Source: Actinoplanes sandaracinus
GTDB taxonomy: Bacteria > Actinomycetota > Actinomycetes > Mycobacteriales > Micromonosporaceae
Direction of reading: 5' to 3'
Assembly (NCBI RefSeq): GCF_030009775.1
Contig: NZ_JASCTH010000020.1
Location: 124,001 to 188,000, forward strand
DNA length: 64,000 bases
The notes under the pieces are model-generated. The model ran no database searches and was not told the DNA's origin. It saw only the letters and a program-made list of their open reading frames with translations. Shown here piece by piece: positions 25,842-34,988 of this stretch. The position numbers were made by a program, and so were the translations under genes. Each line of letters starts with the position of its first letter. Position 1 is the stretch's first letter.

Positions 25842-26450
25842 TCAGACCAGGTCCCGCACCGTCGCGGCGAACCGCGCCGGGGAACGCAGATGCGGGAAAC
25901 AGGGCCGCTTCCCGGCGCGGGGTTCCTGGCACCCGGAGAACCAGCGGCTGTACGACCGGAGCACGGCCCCGTCCCAGCGCGCCACCGCGAACTGCCGGTA
26001 CGGCGCCGGGACCCCCGCGAGATCGGCCGCCGCCCGGTGCTGTTCCGGGCTCTCCGGAGGCTCCGCCGCCGGCTCGTCGAACGTCAACAGCGCCCGGGTC
26101 GCGTAGGCGTCGGCGAACGCGCCGGCGAGCAGCGCGCCCTCGCCGTGGCCGACCAGCACCGGAGCCCGGTGCAGGTCCAGGCCGTTGACCAGCGTCGCCA
26201 GGTCACGGGCCAGGCCGTCGACATCGTTCTCACCGCGGGCCGCCGACTGCCCGTGGCCGGGCAGGTCGACGGCGATCACACTGCACGTGTCACCGAGTTC
26301 GGCCGCGACCGGCCACCACATGGTCCGGTCGTAGAAGAGGCCGTGCAACAGGACCACCGGGCGGCCGTACCGGCCCCAGCGGTCGTAGACGAGCCGGTTC
26401 TTCGGAGTGCCGAAAGCGTGAGTGGTGCGGCGCGGGGGTTGAGGATGCAC
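25842..26450 (-). CDS. Alpha/beta-hydrolase-fold protein lacking the catalytic serine
   Basis: A 202-residue alpha/beta-hydrolase-like protein. It has the oxyanion motif VVLLHGLFYDRTMWW, a DLPGHGQS block, and a nucleophile elbow VLVGHGEGALLAG in which Gly replaces the usual Ser of GHSxG. The C-terminus is short and no catalytic His is visible after the acid-region TFDEPAAEPP. It is therefore probably catalytically dead, non-hydrolytic, or a decayed gene. GTG 26450 has a fair SD (GGAAGAG); TTG 26483 gives 11 more residues. It diverges from the MFS gene. The family is clear; the function is not. Confidence 0.7.
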   Translation of the reverse strand: MHPQPPRRTTHAFGTPKNRLVYDRWGRYGRPVVLLHGLFYDRTMWWPVAAELGDTCSVIAVDLPGHGQSAARGENDVDGLARDLATLVNGLDLHRAPVLVGHGEGALLAGAFADAYATRALLTFDEPAAEPPESPEQHRAAADLAGVPAPYRQFAVARWDGAVLRSYSRWFSGCQEPRAGKRPCFPHLRSPARFAATVRDLV

Positions 26451-26550
26451 GGCGACGCTCTTCCTGGTTCGGGGGGAAACCAAACATCCACTGAATTCCC
26501 CACGAATCCAAACATTGCCCGAAATTGATCTCTTGGGATCTCGGGTACGT

Positions 26551-27750
26551 ATGGTTACTGCCGTGACCGGCTCTGCTCAGACCAACGCCCGGGTGCTCAC
26601 TCCGTGGCGGGCCATCGGAGTATTCGGGCTGGTGAGTCTCGCCGCCGACATGGTCTACGAGGGGGCCCGCTCGATCACCGGCCCGATGCTCGCCGGGCTG
26701 GGCGCCTCCGCGCTGGTGGTCGGCCTGGTCACCGGCGCGGGCGAGGCGGCCGCGCTGCTGCTGCGCCTGTGGTCCGGGCCGTTCGCCGACCGCACCGCCC
26801 GCTACTGGGCGCTCACCATCACCGGCTACGGCCTGACCGCGGTGTGTGTGCCGCTGCTGGCTCTCGCCCCGGTCCTCGGCGGCGCCGGGCTGGCCGTCGC
26901 CGCCGTCCTGATCGTGGCCGAGCGGATCGGCAAGGCGATCCGCTCGCCGGCCAAATCGGCGCTGCTGGCCGAGGCCGCCGGGGCGGTCGGGCGGGGCCGG
27001 GGGTTCGCCGTCCACAAAGCCCTCGACCAGGTCGGCGCGTTCGCCGGGCCGCTGCTCGTCGCCGGCCTGATCACCCTCGCCGCCGGTGCCGTCTGGCCGG
27101 CGCTGGCCGCGCTCGCGATCCCCGGCGCCGCCGCGATGATCCTGCTGATCTGGATGCGCCGTCGTTTCCCGGCCCCGGCGGCCAAGGAGACCGGCGCCAC
27201 CGCTGGGCAGCGCCTTCCCCGGCGGTTCCACTGGTTCGCCGTCTCCGCCGGGGCGGCCACCGGCGGGCTCCTCACCTTCGGGCTGATCTCCTACCACGCC
27301 AGCCAGACCGGACGGCTGCCGATCGCGGCCGTGCCGGTCCTCTACGCCGGGGCGATGGCCGCCGCCGCGGTCGCCGCGCTGGCCAGTGGCCACCTCTACG
27401 ACCGCTGGGGCGCCCGCGTCCTGTACGCCCTGCCCGCCCTCGGCGCCGCCGCGCCCGCCCTCGCCCTGTCCGGCGGCACCGCGGCGATCGTCACCGGCAC
27501 CCTCCTCTGGGGCGCCGCGACAGGGGTGCAGGACTCCACGGTCAAAGCCCTGGTCGCCGATCTGGTGCCGGCGCCACGGCGGGCCACCGCCTACGGAGTC
27601 TTCGCGGCGGTGCAGGGCGTGGCACTGCTCGGTGGCGGTGTGCTCGCCGGCGCGCTCTACGATCGGTCGATCACGACCCTCGTCGTGGTCCTCGCGGGCG
27701 CCCAGCTGTTCTCCGTGATCTGTTTGGCGGCGACCCTCCGGATGCGTTGA
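26551..27750 (+). CDS. Major facilitator superfamily transporter
   Basis: A 399-residue MFS transporter with about twelve TM helices. The first cytoplasmic loop carries an MFS-like pattern (RLWSGPFADRTARYWAL), and the motif recurs in the second half (SGHLYDRWGARVLYALPAL). The TM1 region is FGLVSLAADMVYEGARSITG, and the central loop reads RRRFPAPAAKETG. It belongs to an actinobacterial group of drug/sugar-type MFS proteins of unknown substrate. I took ATG 26551; an upstream reading from 26515 adds 12 residues. It converges with the esterase gene 30 bp downstream. Confidence 0.85.
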   Translation: MVTAVTGSAQTNARVLTPWRAIGVFGLVSLAADMVYEGARSITGPMLAGLGASALVVGLVTGAGEAAALLLRLWSGPFADRTARYWALTITGYGLTAVCVPLLALAPVLGGAGLAVAAVLIVAERIGKAIRSPAKSALLAEAAGAVGRGRGFAVHKALDQVGAFAGPLLVAGLITLAAGAVWPALAALAIPGAAAMILLIWMRRRFPAPAAKETGATAGQRLPRRFHWFAVSAGAATGGLLTFGLISYHASQTGRLPIAAVPVLYAGAMAAAAVAALASGHLYDRWGARVLYALPALGAAAPALALSGGTAAIVTGTLLWGAATGVQDSTVKALVADLVPAPRRATAYGVFAAVQGVALLGGGVLAGALYDRSITTLVVVLAGAQLFSVICLAATLRMR

Positions 27751-27779
27751 CGGCTCCTGTCGTCGATCGTTTCGCCGGC

Positions 27780-28634
27780 CTACCGGTCCAGGGCGCGGTC
27801 CAGAAAGGTCAGGCCCTCGTCGACCAGCGGGACCAGGTCGGCGCCGACGAAGCAGTGGTCGGCTCCCGGCACGATCCGCAGCTCAGCCGGCGCACCCACC
27901 GCGATGAGGCGCTCGTGCAGCTCCCGGCTCTGCCCGACGGGCACGATCCGGTCCTGCTCGCCGTGCGCGATCAGCAGCGGCGGCGCGTCGGGGGAGACGT
28001 AGTTGACCGGGCTCGCCGCCGCCGACTCCTTCGGCAGCTCCTGCACCGGGCCGCCGACCAGCCGGCTCTCCGGAGACTCGGGGGCGTCGTGGTCCTGCAG
28101 GCCCTCGGGATGGTTCTGGGCCGCCATGGTCAGCAGGTCGCTCGGGGCGTACCAGAGGACACCGGCCCGGACCGCGTCCGAGACGCCCGGGACCGCGCCA
28201 CCTCCCGCCATGGACGGATCGTCGCCGGTGAGCGCGACCAGCGCGGCCAGATGGCCGCCCGCCGACTCGCCCCAGACCGCGAACCGGGCCTGGTCCAGTC
28301 GCAGGCCTGCGGAGTGCTGACGCAGCCACCGCACGGCGGCCTTGACGTCGTGCAGCTGTGCCGGGAACGTGGCCTCACCGCTGAGCCGGTAACTCACCCG
28401 GGCCAGCGCGTATCCGGCGGCGAGGATCCGGTCGCCGATCCGGGCCGGTGCGAGCTGCGGCCCGTCGTGCTTGTTGCTGCCGGTCCGCCAGCCGCCGCCG
28501 TGCACCCAGATCACCAGCGGATGCGGTGCGGCGCCGGCGGGCGGGCGGAACAGATCGAGAGTGAGCGGCCGGTGGCCCGGGGGCTCGGCGACGATCGCGT
28601 CGATCACCGGGTCCGGCGGTTGTGAGGACGACAC
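27780..28634 (-). CDS. Alpha/beta hydrolase (BD-FAE/HSL-like esterase)
   Basis: A 284-residue esterase/lipase-type hydrolase. The oxyanion-hole HGGG motif is in IWVHGGGWRTGS (about residue 45), and the nucleophile elbow is FAVWGESAGGHLAAL (GxSxG, Ser about 125). The acid and His are in HGEQDRIVPVGQS and GADHCFVG near the C-terminus, so the triad appears complete. No signal peptide is visible, so it is probably cytosolic. Relatives hydrolyse short acyl esters, including carbohydrate acetates. The ATG/GTG choice at 28634 yields a usual family N-terminus (PPDPVIDAIVAEPPGH). Confidence 0.87.
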   Translation of the reverse strand: MSSSQPPDPVIDAIVAEPPGHRPLTLDLFRPPAGAAPHPLVIWVHGGGWRTGSNKHDGPQLAPARIGDRILAAGYALARVSYRLSGEATFPAQLHDVKAAVRWLRQHSAGLRLDQARFAVWGESAGGHLAALVALTGDDPSMAGGGAVPGVSDAVRAGVLWYAPSDLLTMAAQNHPEGLQDHDAPESPESRLVGGPVQELPKESAAASPVNYVSPDAPPLLIAHGEQDRIVPVGQSRELHERLIAVGAPAELRIVPGADHCFVGADLVPLVDEGLTFLDRALDR

Positions 28635-28694
28635 GTGTGTGCGGTGCCCGTCTCCGGGTCAGCGAAACCTTCTCCGATGCGCTAAGGATGGGGG

Positions 28695-29465
28695 ATGAGT
28701 GAACTGAGGCTCAACCGCAGACTGCTGCTCACCGCGGGTTCCGGTGTGCTCGGCGTGACCGTCCTCAACACCCTGTCCGGCTGCACCAAGGCTCAGGAGG
28801 GCCCGGGCGCCGCCTCCACCACGTCCGCCGCCCCTCCGGTGGCACCGAGCGCCGCCGCGCCGGCCGCGGACGGCAACATCACCGGCGACTGGCGTCGCGT
28901 CGACCTCGACTTCGTCTCGGTCTACCTTCTCATCCGCAACGGTGAGGTGGCCGTCGTGGACACCGGCAACCCCGGTTCGGCCACCTCCGTCGAGGACGGC
29001 CTCAAAGCCGCCGGCCTGGGCTGGGGAGCGGTCAAGCACATCATCCTCACCCACCAGCACCAGGACCACGCCGGTGGTCTGGCCGAGATCGCGCCGCTGG
29101 TCGGAGCCACCCTCTACGCCGGCGCGGCGGACGTGTCCGCGATCGGCGCGGGCGGCAAACCGCTGACCTCGGTCAAGGACGGCGACGATGTGTTCGGCCT
29201 CCAGATGATCGGCACACCGGGGCACACCCTCGGCCACGTGTCGGTCTTCGAGCCGGGGACCGGAGTGCTGGTGGCCGGCGACGCGCTGCGCAACCTGAAC
29301 GCGCTGGAGGGTTCCGACCGGCTGTACACCGCCGACGCCGCCCAGGCGGCCGCCTCGGTGAAGAAACTCGCCGCCCTCGACGTGCGGGCGATCCTGCCCG
29401 GCCACGGCAAACCGATCACCAGCGGCGCCCGGGAGGCGCTGCAGAAACTGGCCGCGACGCTCTGA
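28695..29465 (+). CDS. Tat-signal lipoprotein with metallo-beta-lactamase fold
   Basis: A 256-residue exported MBL-fold hydrolase. The N-terminus has a twin-arginine (LNRRLLLTAGSGVLG) and ends in a lipobox-like LSGC, so a Tat-exported lipoprotein is likely. A Ser/Ala/Pro linker leads into the MBL domain with the metal motif THQHQDHAGG (HxHxDH, about residues 119-127), a downstream H in GTPGHTLGHVS, and an Asp in VLVAGDALR with a final H in LPGHGKPI. These are the five or six ligands of a binuclear zinc site. It is similar to hydrolase-type MBL proteins with unspecified substrate. ATG start at 28695. Confidence 0.87.
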   Translation: MSELRLNRRLLLTAGSGVLGVTVLNTLSGCTKAQEGPGAASTTSAAPPVAPSAAAPAADGNITGDWRRVDLDFVSVYLLIRNGEVAVVDTGNPGSATSVEDGLKAAGLGWGAVKHIILTHQHQDHAGGLAEIAPLVGATLYAGAADVSAIGAGGKPLTSVKDGDDVFGLQMIGTPGHTLGHVSVFEPGTGVLVAGDALRNLNALEGSDRLYTADAAQAAASVKKLAALDVRAILPGHGKPITSGAREALQKLAATL

Positions 29466-29593
29466 ACGCCCTCCGCCCGTGACCGTGTCCCGATGGCCGG
29501 CCCGGCCGAACCGCTCGCCGGGGCCACAACCGTTCAGGTCGGCCCGGCTCCGGCCGATGAGCAGAGTGACGCCGGACGCGGAGTGAGTGTTTA

Positions 29594-32500
29594 GTGACTG
29601 ATACAGGGCTGACCGGCCTCGAATTGGTCGACGAGCTCGGCCGGGGCGCGTTCACCATGGTCCACCGCGCCCGGCGCGGTGACCGCTGGTACGCGGTCAA
29701 ACGGCCCCTCGCCGACGCGAGCGAATATCCGGCGATCCGGACCGAGCTGAGCCGCGAGGCCGCGCTGCTGGCCTGCATCGACGACCCGGGCGTGGTCCGG
29801 GTGCACGCGGTCGGGGACCTCGACGGCGTACCCACGCTGGTGCTGGACCACCTGACCAGCGGATCGCTCGCCGACCAGCTCGGCGCCGGGGTGCTGGCCG
29901 AGAAGTGGGTCGTCGCGATGGCCGCCCGGCTGGCCCGCGGCCTGGCCGCCGCGCACCGGCTCGGCCTGGTGCACCGCGACATCAAACCGAGCAACATCAT
30001 GGTCGGCCCGGACCAGCCGGCCACCCTCATCGACTTCGGCCTGGCCCAGGTCGGGGCCGAGACCGGCGACACCGACGAGGCCGTCGGCACCTTCCTCTAC
30101 TCGTCGCCGGAACAGTCCGGCATGCTCAAGCGCCCGGTCGACGGCCGCTCCGACCTCTACTCCCTCGGCGTGGTGCTCTACGAGTGCCTGGCCGGCCGGC
30201 TGCCGTTCGAGGCCGACGACGTCGGCGAGCTGCTGCGGATGCACCTGGCCGCCCCGGTGCCCGACCTCACCGAACTGCGCCCGGACATCGACGCGAACCT
30301 GCTCGCCCTCGTGTACCGGCTCCTCGCCAAGGACCCCGACGACCGCTACCCGGACGCCCGTGCGCTCCTGGCCGACCTGCGCGACTGCCCCGGAGGCGAG
30401 GCGGCCGCGCAGCCCGCCGTCACCGGCTGGCCGCTGCGGGGCCGCGCCACCGAGGCGGAACGGCTGAGCCGCCGATGGGAGCGGGCCCGGGCCGGGCAGG
30501 GCGGCGTCGCGGTGATCCGCGGTGCGGCCGGCTCCGGCCGGACCCGGCTCGCCGAGGAGGTCGCCGCCGAGGCGTCGGCCGCCGGGCTGCCGGTGTTCTG
30601 GGCGACCTGCCGCCCCGACGAGGAGTCACCGCTGGCCGCGGCCCGGGAAGCGGTCGCCTCCTGGCGGGCCTCGGTCCGCCGGCTGTCGCCGGAACGGCGG
30701 GCGGCCGTCGACGAGCAGATCGCCGAGGCCTCCGCGACCGCCGGCGCCGGCCTGATCGCCCGGCTCTTCGGCGACCTGATCCCGGCGACGGCCGGCGAGC
30801 CCGCCCTCGGCGGCGACGAGCACGTGCTCGGCGCCGGAGTGGTGTTCCTCGGCGAAGTCGCCACCCGGACCGGTGGGCTGTTGCTCGTCGTCGACGACGC
30901 CCAGCACCTCGACTCCGGCACCCGCCAGTTGCTGGAGAAACTCGCCGCCGAGATCGCCGGGCTGCCTGTCCTGATCGTGCTCACCGCCCCGGACGACGCC
31001 GCCGACCCGGCCGCCGGCATGGAGGGCGTCGGCGCGCTCACGGTGACCTGCGCCCCGCTTCCGGCGTCCGCCGTCGCCGACGTGATCGCCTCCCGCCTGC
31101 CCGGCGCCGAGGTCACCGTGGAACTGGTCCGGCACGTCATCGCGCGAACCGACGGAACCCCGCTCGCGGTCGTCAGCTACCTGTTGCGGCTCCTCGACGC
31201 CGGCCTGCTCAGCCCGATCTGGGGCACCTGGCGACTGGACATCCACGGCGCCGACGCGCTGCCCCCGGCCGCCGACGTCCGCGACCTGATCGCGGCCCGG
31301 CTCACCGGGCTGCCCGAGGACATCCTGAACTGCCTGACCGTGGCCGCCGCGGCCGGCATCCGGTTCCGGCCGGAGACCCTGTTCGAGCTCGACGAGCCCG
31401 ACAAGGTGCTCGGCGCGCTCGGCGCCGCGGCCGAGCGGCACGTGCTGGAACCCCGCCCCGGCGGCTGGTACGCCTTCGTCCACCCCCAGTTGCGAGACAT
31501 GCTCCTGGACCGGGTCGACGCGGCCGGGCTCCGGCGACTGCACGCCGACCTGGCCGGGGCGCTGGAGCGGCAGCCGGAGGAACTACGCGACGAGGGGCAC
31601 GCGTACGCCGTCGCCCGTCACCACCGCCGCGCCGGCGACGCCGCCGCACCCGAGGACCGCCGCCGCAGCGCCGCGATCGCCGGCCGCCGGGCACTGGCCG
31701 ACCAGTCCCCGGCCGAGGCGATCGAATACCTGACCGACGCCGTCGACGGCGACCCGGCGCCCGGCACCGACCTGCTGCACGCGCTGGCCCAGGCCTATCT
31801 GCGGGCCGGCCGGTTCGGCGAGGTGGACGCCGTGCTGGACCGGGCCCTCGCCGGCGAACCGGATCGCCTGTGGCGGGCCCGGCTGCTCACCACCCGCATC
31901 GAGCTGTTCCACACCATCTGGGACGACGACCGGGCCCTGGAGACGACCCGGTCGGCGCTGGCCGAACTGCGCCGGCCGCTGCCCGGGGCGGGGCTGCTCG
32001 CCCTGATCCAGACCCTGTTCATCGCGATGGCGGGCGGGCTCGTACGGCGTACCAAAGTGGGTTATGGAACCGCGCGGAGCCGCGACCGGGAGAAGCAGGC
32101 CGCGCTCGCCGCCGTCCTCGACGCCGGCGGCTATGCCGCGGCGGTCGGCCTGCGGCTGCGGGAGGCCGGCACCCTGGCCCTGCGCGCCCTCTACGCGGTG
32201 AACCGGCTCGGCCCCTGCCCGGAGTACGTCCGCGTCTACGCCCTGATCGGCTATGTCGCCGCGGTGATCAAACTGCGCGGCACCAGCGACCGCTGCCTGC
32301 GGCGCGCTGGCGACGTGGCCGCGAAACTGGGCGACCCGGGCCTGGGCGCCTATGTGGAGTGGATGCACGGCGTCGCCCTGCTGTTCAGCGGCGCCGACGA
32401 CGGCAGCATCTGGGAGAAGACGATCACCCGGAACGCCCGCTGGTACGGGCCCGCCCAGGTGATCCCCGGCTACGCCGCCCTCGGCCTGCGCTTCCTGCTG

Positions 32501-34816
32501 CGCGGATACGTCGACGAGGCGGCCCGCGAGTACGAGCGCGGCATCCAGCGCCTCGCCGACCAGCAGCAGGCGCTCGGCACCTCCATCGGCATGCTCAGCG
32601 TGATGATCCCGGCCGGGCAGAGCCGCTTCGGTGACGCCGCCGCCGCCCTCAAACGGCTCCGCGAGGCCTTCCCGCCCGGCACCGGCACCCGGGTGCAGCG
32701 GGCCAACATGCTCACCGCCGCCGCCTGCGTGCTGATCGAGCAGGGTGAGGTGGGCCAGCCGCTGGACGACGTGTTCGACGAGTTCCACGCGCTCAAGCTG
32801 CGCCGGAGTGAACTGATGCCGCAGCACCGCTGGATCTTCGTCTACCAGGCGCAGGCGCGGCTCATCCAGTTCCGGTACGCCGCCGACGCCGACCGCCCGG
32901 CCCGGCTCGCCGTGGCCCGCAAGGCGATCCGCGCACTGGGCCGGGTCGGCGGCACCCCGCTGCTGCGGGGCGTCTATCTGACCACCAAGGCCTCCCTGCA
33001 CCTGGCGGCCGGCGAGCCGGAGCGCTGCATCAAGCTCGCCGACGAGGCCGAACGGCGGCTGCGCAAGGTCGACGCGCCGTTCATCCAGTACGAGGCGTTC
33101 CGCATCCGGGCCCGGGCCATGCGTGCCATGGGCATGGCCAACGAAGCCGACCGGCAGGCCCGGTTCGCTCTCGGGATGGCCAACTTCCACGGCTGGGAGC
33201 AGCGGCGGCGGCAGACCCGTACCGAATTCGGCGTCGACGAGGGCGCCGGCACGCACCGCCGGACCGTCGCCGAACGCCGCCCCGCCTCCGGCCGCAACCG
33301 CCACCTCGACGCGTTGCAGCAGGTCGGCACGGCCGCCGCGACCATCCTCGACCCGCAGCAGCTGGCCAGCGTGGCCCTCGACGAGATGCTGCGCATCCTC
33401 GGCGCCGAACGGGCCATCTTCTTCCTCGTCGACGAGAGCGGCGACCCGGTCCGCTACGCCGGCCGCGACGTCTCCGGCGAACTCGAGGAGACCAGCGAGT
33501 ACGGCGCCAGCCTCGTCCGCCGCGTCGCCGAGACCGGTGAGCCGCTCGTCGTCACCGGCACCGAACAGGGCGCCGCCCTCGGCTCCCGCAGCGCCGTCGT
33601 GCACGGGCTGCGCAGCATCCTGATCGCGCCCGTCCAGTTCAAGGGCCGCCTCGTCGCGGTGGTCTACCTCGACAGCCGGCTCGCCCGCGGCATCTTCACC
33701 GACGACGACGTCGCCGTCCTCACCGCCGTGAGCAGCCACGTCGCGGTGTCGCTGGAGACCGCCCGGGCCGCCCAGCTGCACTCGGCGGTGCAGGCGGCCC
33801 GGCAGCAGCAGGCGCTCGCCGAGATGCTGCGGGCCAGCCTCGCCGAACTCAGCGCCATCCTGGAACCGGACCGCCTGCTGCGCCAGCTCTGCGCCACCCT
33901 GCAGGTGCAGCTCGGCGCCACGGCCGGCTGCCTGGTCAGCCGGGAGGGGGAGGTCCTCGCCGTCGTCGGTGCCACGCCGCAGGAGATCATCGGCACCCAG
34001 GTCCAGTTGCCCGCTCCTTCGGCTTCCCCGGCCTCCGGTTCTTCCGTGGCCTCCGCTGCCGGCGGCGCGGCGCAGTCGTCCGGTTCCGGTGAGCTGGGCG
34101 CGCCCGACCTGCTCGACCCGGCCGAGACCGCGGGGGTACGCGAAAGGCTGCTCGCCGGAGCGCCGACCGCGCTCGCCGTCCCCCTGACCGGGCGCGACGG
34201 CCCGGTCGGCCTGGTCCTGCTCGGCGGCGGCGGGCTCGACGACACCAGCCGTCAGGTGGCGGCGGCGCTGGCCACCCAGGGCATGGCGGCGTACGAGAAC
34301 GCCCGCCTCTTCAGCCGTGTCCAGGAACTGGCGACCACCGACGAACTGACCGGTCAGCACAACCGGCGTCACTTCTACGCGATCGCCGGCGCGCTGGTCC
34401 AGGCGGCGGCTCGCAACGGGCGTCAGCTGGCCGCCGTCATGCTCGACATCGACAAGTTCAAGTCGGTCAACGACACGTACGGCCATGGGGTGGGCGACGA
34501 GGTCATCCGGACCGTGGCCGCCCGGATCCGCGGCTGCCTGCGCCATTCCGACGTCCTGGGCCGTTACGGTGGTGAGGAGTTCGCCGCGGTCCTGCCCGAC
34601 CACGACGGTCACGCCGCCGACCTCGCCGAACGCGTCCGCCTGGCCGTCTCCGCCGAGCCGATCCCCACCCAGGCGGGCCCGCTCCCGATCACCATCAGCG
34701 TCGGCCTGACCAGCCTCACCCCCGGCGACACCAGCCTCGACGAGCTTCTGGCCCGAGCCGACCACGCTCTCTACCGCGCCAAGGAGTCCGGCCGCAACCG
34801 CGTGATGATCGACTGA
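29594..34816 (+). CDS. Giant multidomain signalling protein: Ser/Thr kinase-AAA-like ATPase-TPR-GAF-GAF-GGDEF
   Basis: A 1740-residue cytosolic protein. Residues ~10-265 are a Hanks-type kinase: glycine loop GRGAFTMV, Lys in YAVKRP, catalytic HRDIKPSN (Asp ~129), and DFG at ~147. Then comes a STAND/AAA-like ATPase with Walker A GAAGSGRT (Arg in place of Lys) near residue 305 and a Walker B-like LLLVVDDAQHLD near 430. A helical TPR-type region spans ~640-1230. GAF1 is ~1234-1390, GAF2 ~1415-1560 with an Ala/Ser-rich insert, and GGDEF ~1577-1738. The cyclase has an intact GGEEF (~1659) and an RxxD I-site (RHSD) five residues before it. It can plausibly make cyclic di-GMP under kinase and GAF control. 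GTG start at 29594. Confidence 0.88.
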   Translation: MTDTGLTGLELVDELGRGAFTMVHRARRGDRWYAVKRPLADASEYPAIRTELSREAALLACIDDPGVVRVHAVGDLDGVPTLVLDHLTSGSLADQLGAGVLAEKWVVAMAARLARGLAAAHRLGLVHRDIKPSNIMVGPDQPATLIDFGLAQVGAETGDTDEAVGTFLYSSPEQSGMLKRPVDGRSDLYSLGVVLYECLAGRLPFEADDVGELLRMHLAAPVPDLTELRPDIDANLLALVYRLLAKDPDDRYPDARALLADLRDCPGGEAAAQPAVTGWPLRGRATEAERLSRRWERARAGQGGVAVIRGAAGSGRTRLAEEVAAEASAAGLPVFWATCRPDEESPLAAAREAVASWRASVRRLSPERRAAVDEQIAEASATAGAGLIARLFGDLIPATAGEPALGGDEHVLGAGVVFLGEVATRTGGLLLVVDDAQHLDSGTRQLLEKLAAEIAGLPVLIVLTAPDDAADPAAGMEGVGALTVTCAPLPASAVADVIASRLPGAEVTVELVRHVIARTDGTPLAVVSYLLRLLDAGLLSPIWGTWRLDIHGADALPPAADVRDLIAARLTGLPEDILNCLTVAAAAGIRFRPETLFELDEPDKVLGALGAAAERHVLEPRPGGWYAFVHPQLRDMLLDRVDAAGLRRLHADLAGALERQPEELRDEGHAYAVARHHRRAGDAAAPEDRRRSAAIAGRRALADQSPAEAIEYLTDAVDGDPAPGTDLLHALAQAYLRAGRFGEVDAVLDRALAGEPDRLWRARLLTTRIELFHTIWDDDRALETTRSALAELRRPLPGAGLLALIQTLFIAMAGGLVRRTKVGYGTARSRDREKQAALAAVLDAGGYAAAVGLRLREAGTLALRALYAVNRLGPCPEYVRVYALIGYVAAVIKLRGTSDRCLRRAGDVAAKLGDPGLGAYVEWMHGVALLFSGADDGSIWEKTITRNARWYGPAQVIPGYAALGLRFLLRGYVDEAAREYERGIQRLADQQQALGTSIGMLSVMIPAGQSRFGDAAAALKRLREAFPPGTGTRVQRANMLTAAACVLIEQGEVGQPLDDVFDEFHALKLRRSELMPQHRWIFVYQAQARLIQFRYAADADRPARLAVARKAIRALGRVGGTPLLRGVYLTTKASLHLAAGEPERCIKLADEAERRLRKVDAPFIQYEAFRIRARAMRAMGMANEADRQARFALGMANFHGWEQRRRQTRTEFGVDEGAGTHRRTVAERRPASGRNRHLDALQQVGTAAATILDPQQLASVALDEMLRILGAERAIFFLVDESGDPVRYAGRDVSGELEETSEYGASLVRRVAETGEPLVVTGTEQGAALGSRSAVVHGLRSILIAPVQFKGRLVAVVYLDSRLARGIFTDDDVAVLTAVSSHVAVSLETARAAQLHSAVQAARQQQALAEMLRASLAELSAILEPDRLLRQLCATLQVQLGATAGCLVSREGEVLAVVGATPQEIIGTQVQLPAPSASPASGSSVASAAGGAAQSSGSGELGAPDLLDPAETAGVRERLLAGAPTALAVPLTGRDGPVGLVLLGGGGLDDTSRQVAAALATQGMAAYENARLFSRVQELATTDELTGQHNRRHFYAIAGALVQAAARNGRQLAAVMLDIDKFKSVNDTYGHGVGDEVIRTVAARIRGCLRHSDVLGRYGGEEFAAVLPDHDGHAADLAERVRLAVSAEPIPTQAGPLPITISVGLTSLTPGDTSLDELLARADHALYRAKESGRNRVMID

Positions 34817-34988
34817 CGCGCCCGTCCCACCGTCGTTCCCGTCCCACCGTCAACGCCTGGCCGGGGACGGCTTCGCCGTCGGGTGGGTGGCACCGCTGTG
34901 CCGCGTAGGTCCGCCGAGGGTCCTCGTGAGTCGGGCTTTTTCCTGAATACCGGATGAATCAGGCGCCACTCCAGCACCCTGGGGAGTC

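Noticed and set aside
34817-34988. Possible ydaO (c-di-AMP) riboswitch ahead of the LysM/M15 peptidase
   Set aside because: Such riboswitches often precede wall hydrolase genes, but the conserved core blocks are not present here.
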